From assembly GCA_041612095.1 (NCBI GenBank), contig JBFJJW010000072.1, positions 1-14,271 of the forward strand: a stretch of DNA of 14,271 nt. Reading direction: 5' to 3'. Position 1 is the stretch's first letter. Every line of letters begins with the position of its first letter. The position numbers were made by a program, and so were the translations under genes. A model generated the notes under the pieces. That model saw only the letters and a list, made by a program, of their open reading frames with translations, was not told the DNA's origin and did no database searches. Of this stretch, positions 14,188 to 14,271 are shown one piece after another. Origin of the DNA: Solimonas sp041612095. GTDB lineage: Bacteria; Pseudomonadota; Gammaproteobacteria; Nevskiales; Nevskiaceae.

Positions 14188-14244
14188 TTACTTCTTCTTC
14201 GCAGCTTTCTTTGCAGTTTTCTTCGCAGCTTTCTTGGCAGCCAT
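14188..14244 (-). CDS. 18-aa Lys/Ala-rich peptide, histone H1 tail-like
   Basis: This very short reading frame encodes MAAKKAAKKTAKKAAKKK, ten of 18 residues being Lys. The pattern of paired Lys and Ala matches the repeats in the tails of bacterial histone H1-like proteins such as AlgP and HctB, so binding to nucleic acid is a reasonable guess, but there is no folded domain. Alanine is spelled with all four codons and lysine with both, so it is not a simple DNA repeat. An AGGAGG at 14250-14255, 5 nt before the ATG, is the best ribosome binding site in the window, and a strong terminator follows. The promoter is beyond the window edge or unclear. Confidence 0.72.
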   Translation of the reverse strand: MAAKKAAKKTAKKAAKKK

Positions 14245-14249
14245 GATGA

Positions 14250-14255
14250 CCTCCT
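14250..14255 (-). promoter_or_regulatory. Strong ribosome binding site of the 18-aa ORF
   Basis: AGGAGG on the minus strand, 5 nt before the ATG, matches the anti-Shine-Dalgarno core perfectly and is the main evidence that the short ORF is translated. Confidence 0.8.
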
Positions 14256-14271
14256 AAAAATGCGGATACGA

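Overview
This window is high-GC bacterial chromosome. It opens with the end of rplQ (the last gene of the alpha ribosomal-protein operon) and holds an outer-membrane phospholipase A, DsbD, DUF423, DUF1499 and DUF2845 proteins. This mix points to a gammaproteobacterium; a Nevskiales/Xanthomonadales-like lineage is a guess from gene content and GC only. No tRNA, rRNA, insertion sequence, integrase or CRISPR array is visible, and the gene families are mostly ordinary chromosomal ones.

Layout. 1-288 is the 3' part of rplQ, closed by a strong hairpin terminator. 421-2019 (minus) carries an AbiEi-type antitoxin/regulator followed 18 nt later by pldA. No AbiEii toxin is next to it. An AT-rich intergenic region (2020-2223) separates this pair from a divergent membrane-bound class III nucleotide cyclase (2224-3519, plus). 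The cyclase converges on an isoaspartyl peptidase/asparaginase (3559-4461, minus).

From 10438 down to 4645 the minus strand carries two exported-protein groups. The first is dsbD plus a periplasmic thioredoxin-fold protein 13 nt downstream. The second is a secreted alpha/beta-hydrolase (PHB-depolymerase/LpqC-like), a beta-propeller-like lipoprotein coupled to it by an ATGA overlap, and a secreted Gly/Thr heptad-repeat protein that ends at a terminator (4591-4621). All but the last end in the cell envelope or outside by their signal sequences, and the last one has a signal peptide too.

The plus strand from 10456 carries a tandem-domain DUF2845 protein, an overlapping DUF1499 lipoprotein, a saccharopine-dehydrogenase-like reductase and a DUF423 membrane protein (ATGA overlap with the reductase). 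A convergent response regulator with an Ala-rich coiled-coil tail follows (13183-13980, minus).

At the far end (14188-14244, minus) is an 18-codon ORF too short for usual gene callers: MAAKKAAKKTAKKAAKKK. It has a perfect AGGAGG ribosome binding site and is followed by a textbook terminator. It resembles a free-standing fragment of the Lys/Ala tail of histone H1-like bacterial proteins and is the most novel-looking item here. Gaps not mentioned above (349-420, 3520-3558, 5341-5428, 7618-7740, 11552-11623, 13981-14128) show no gene I can support.
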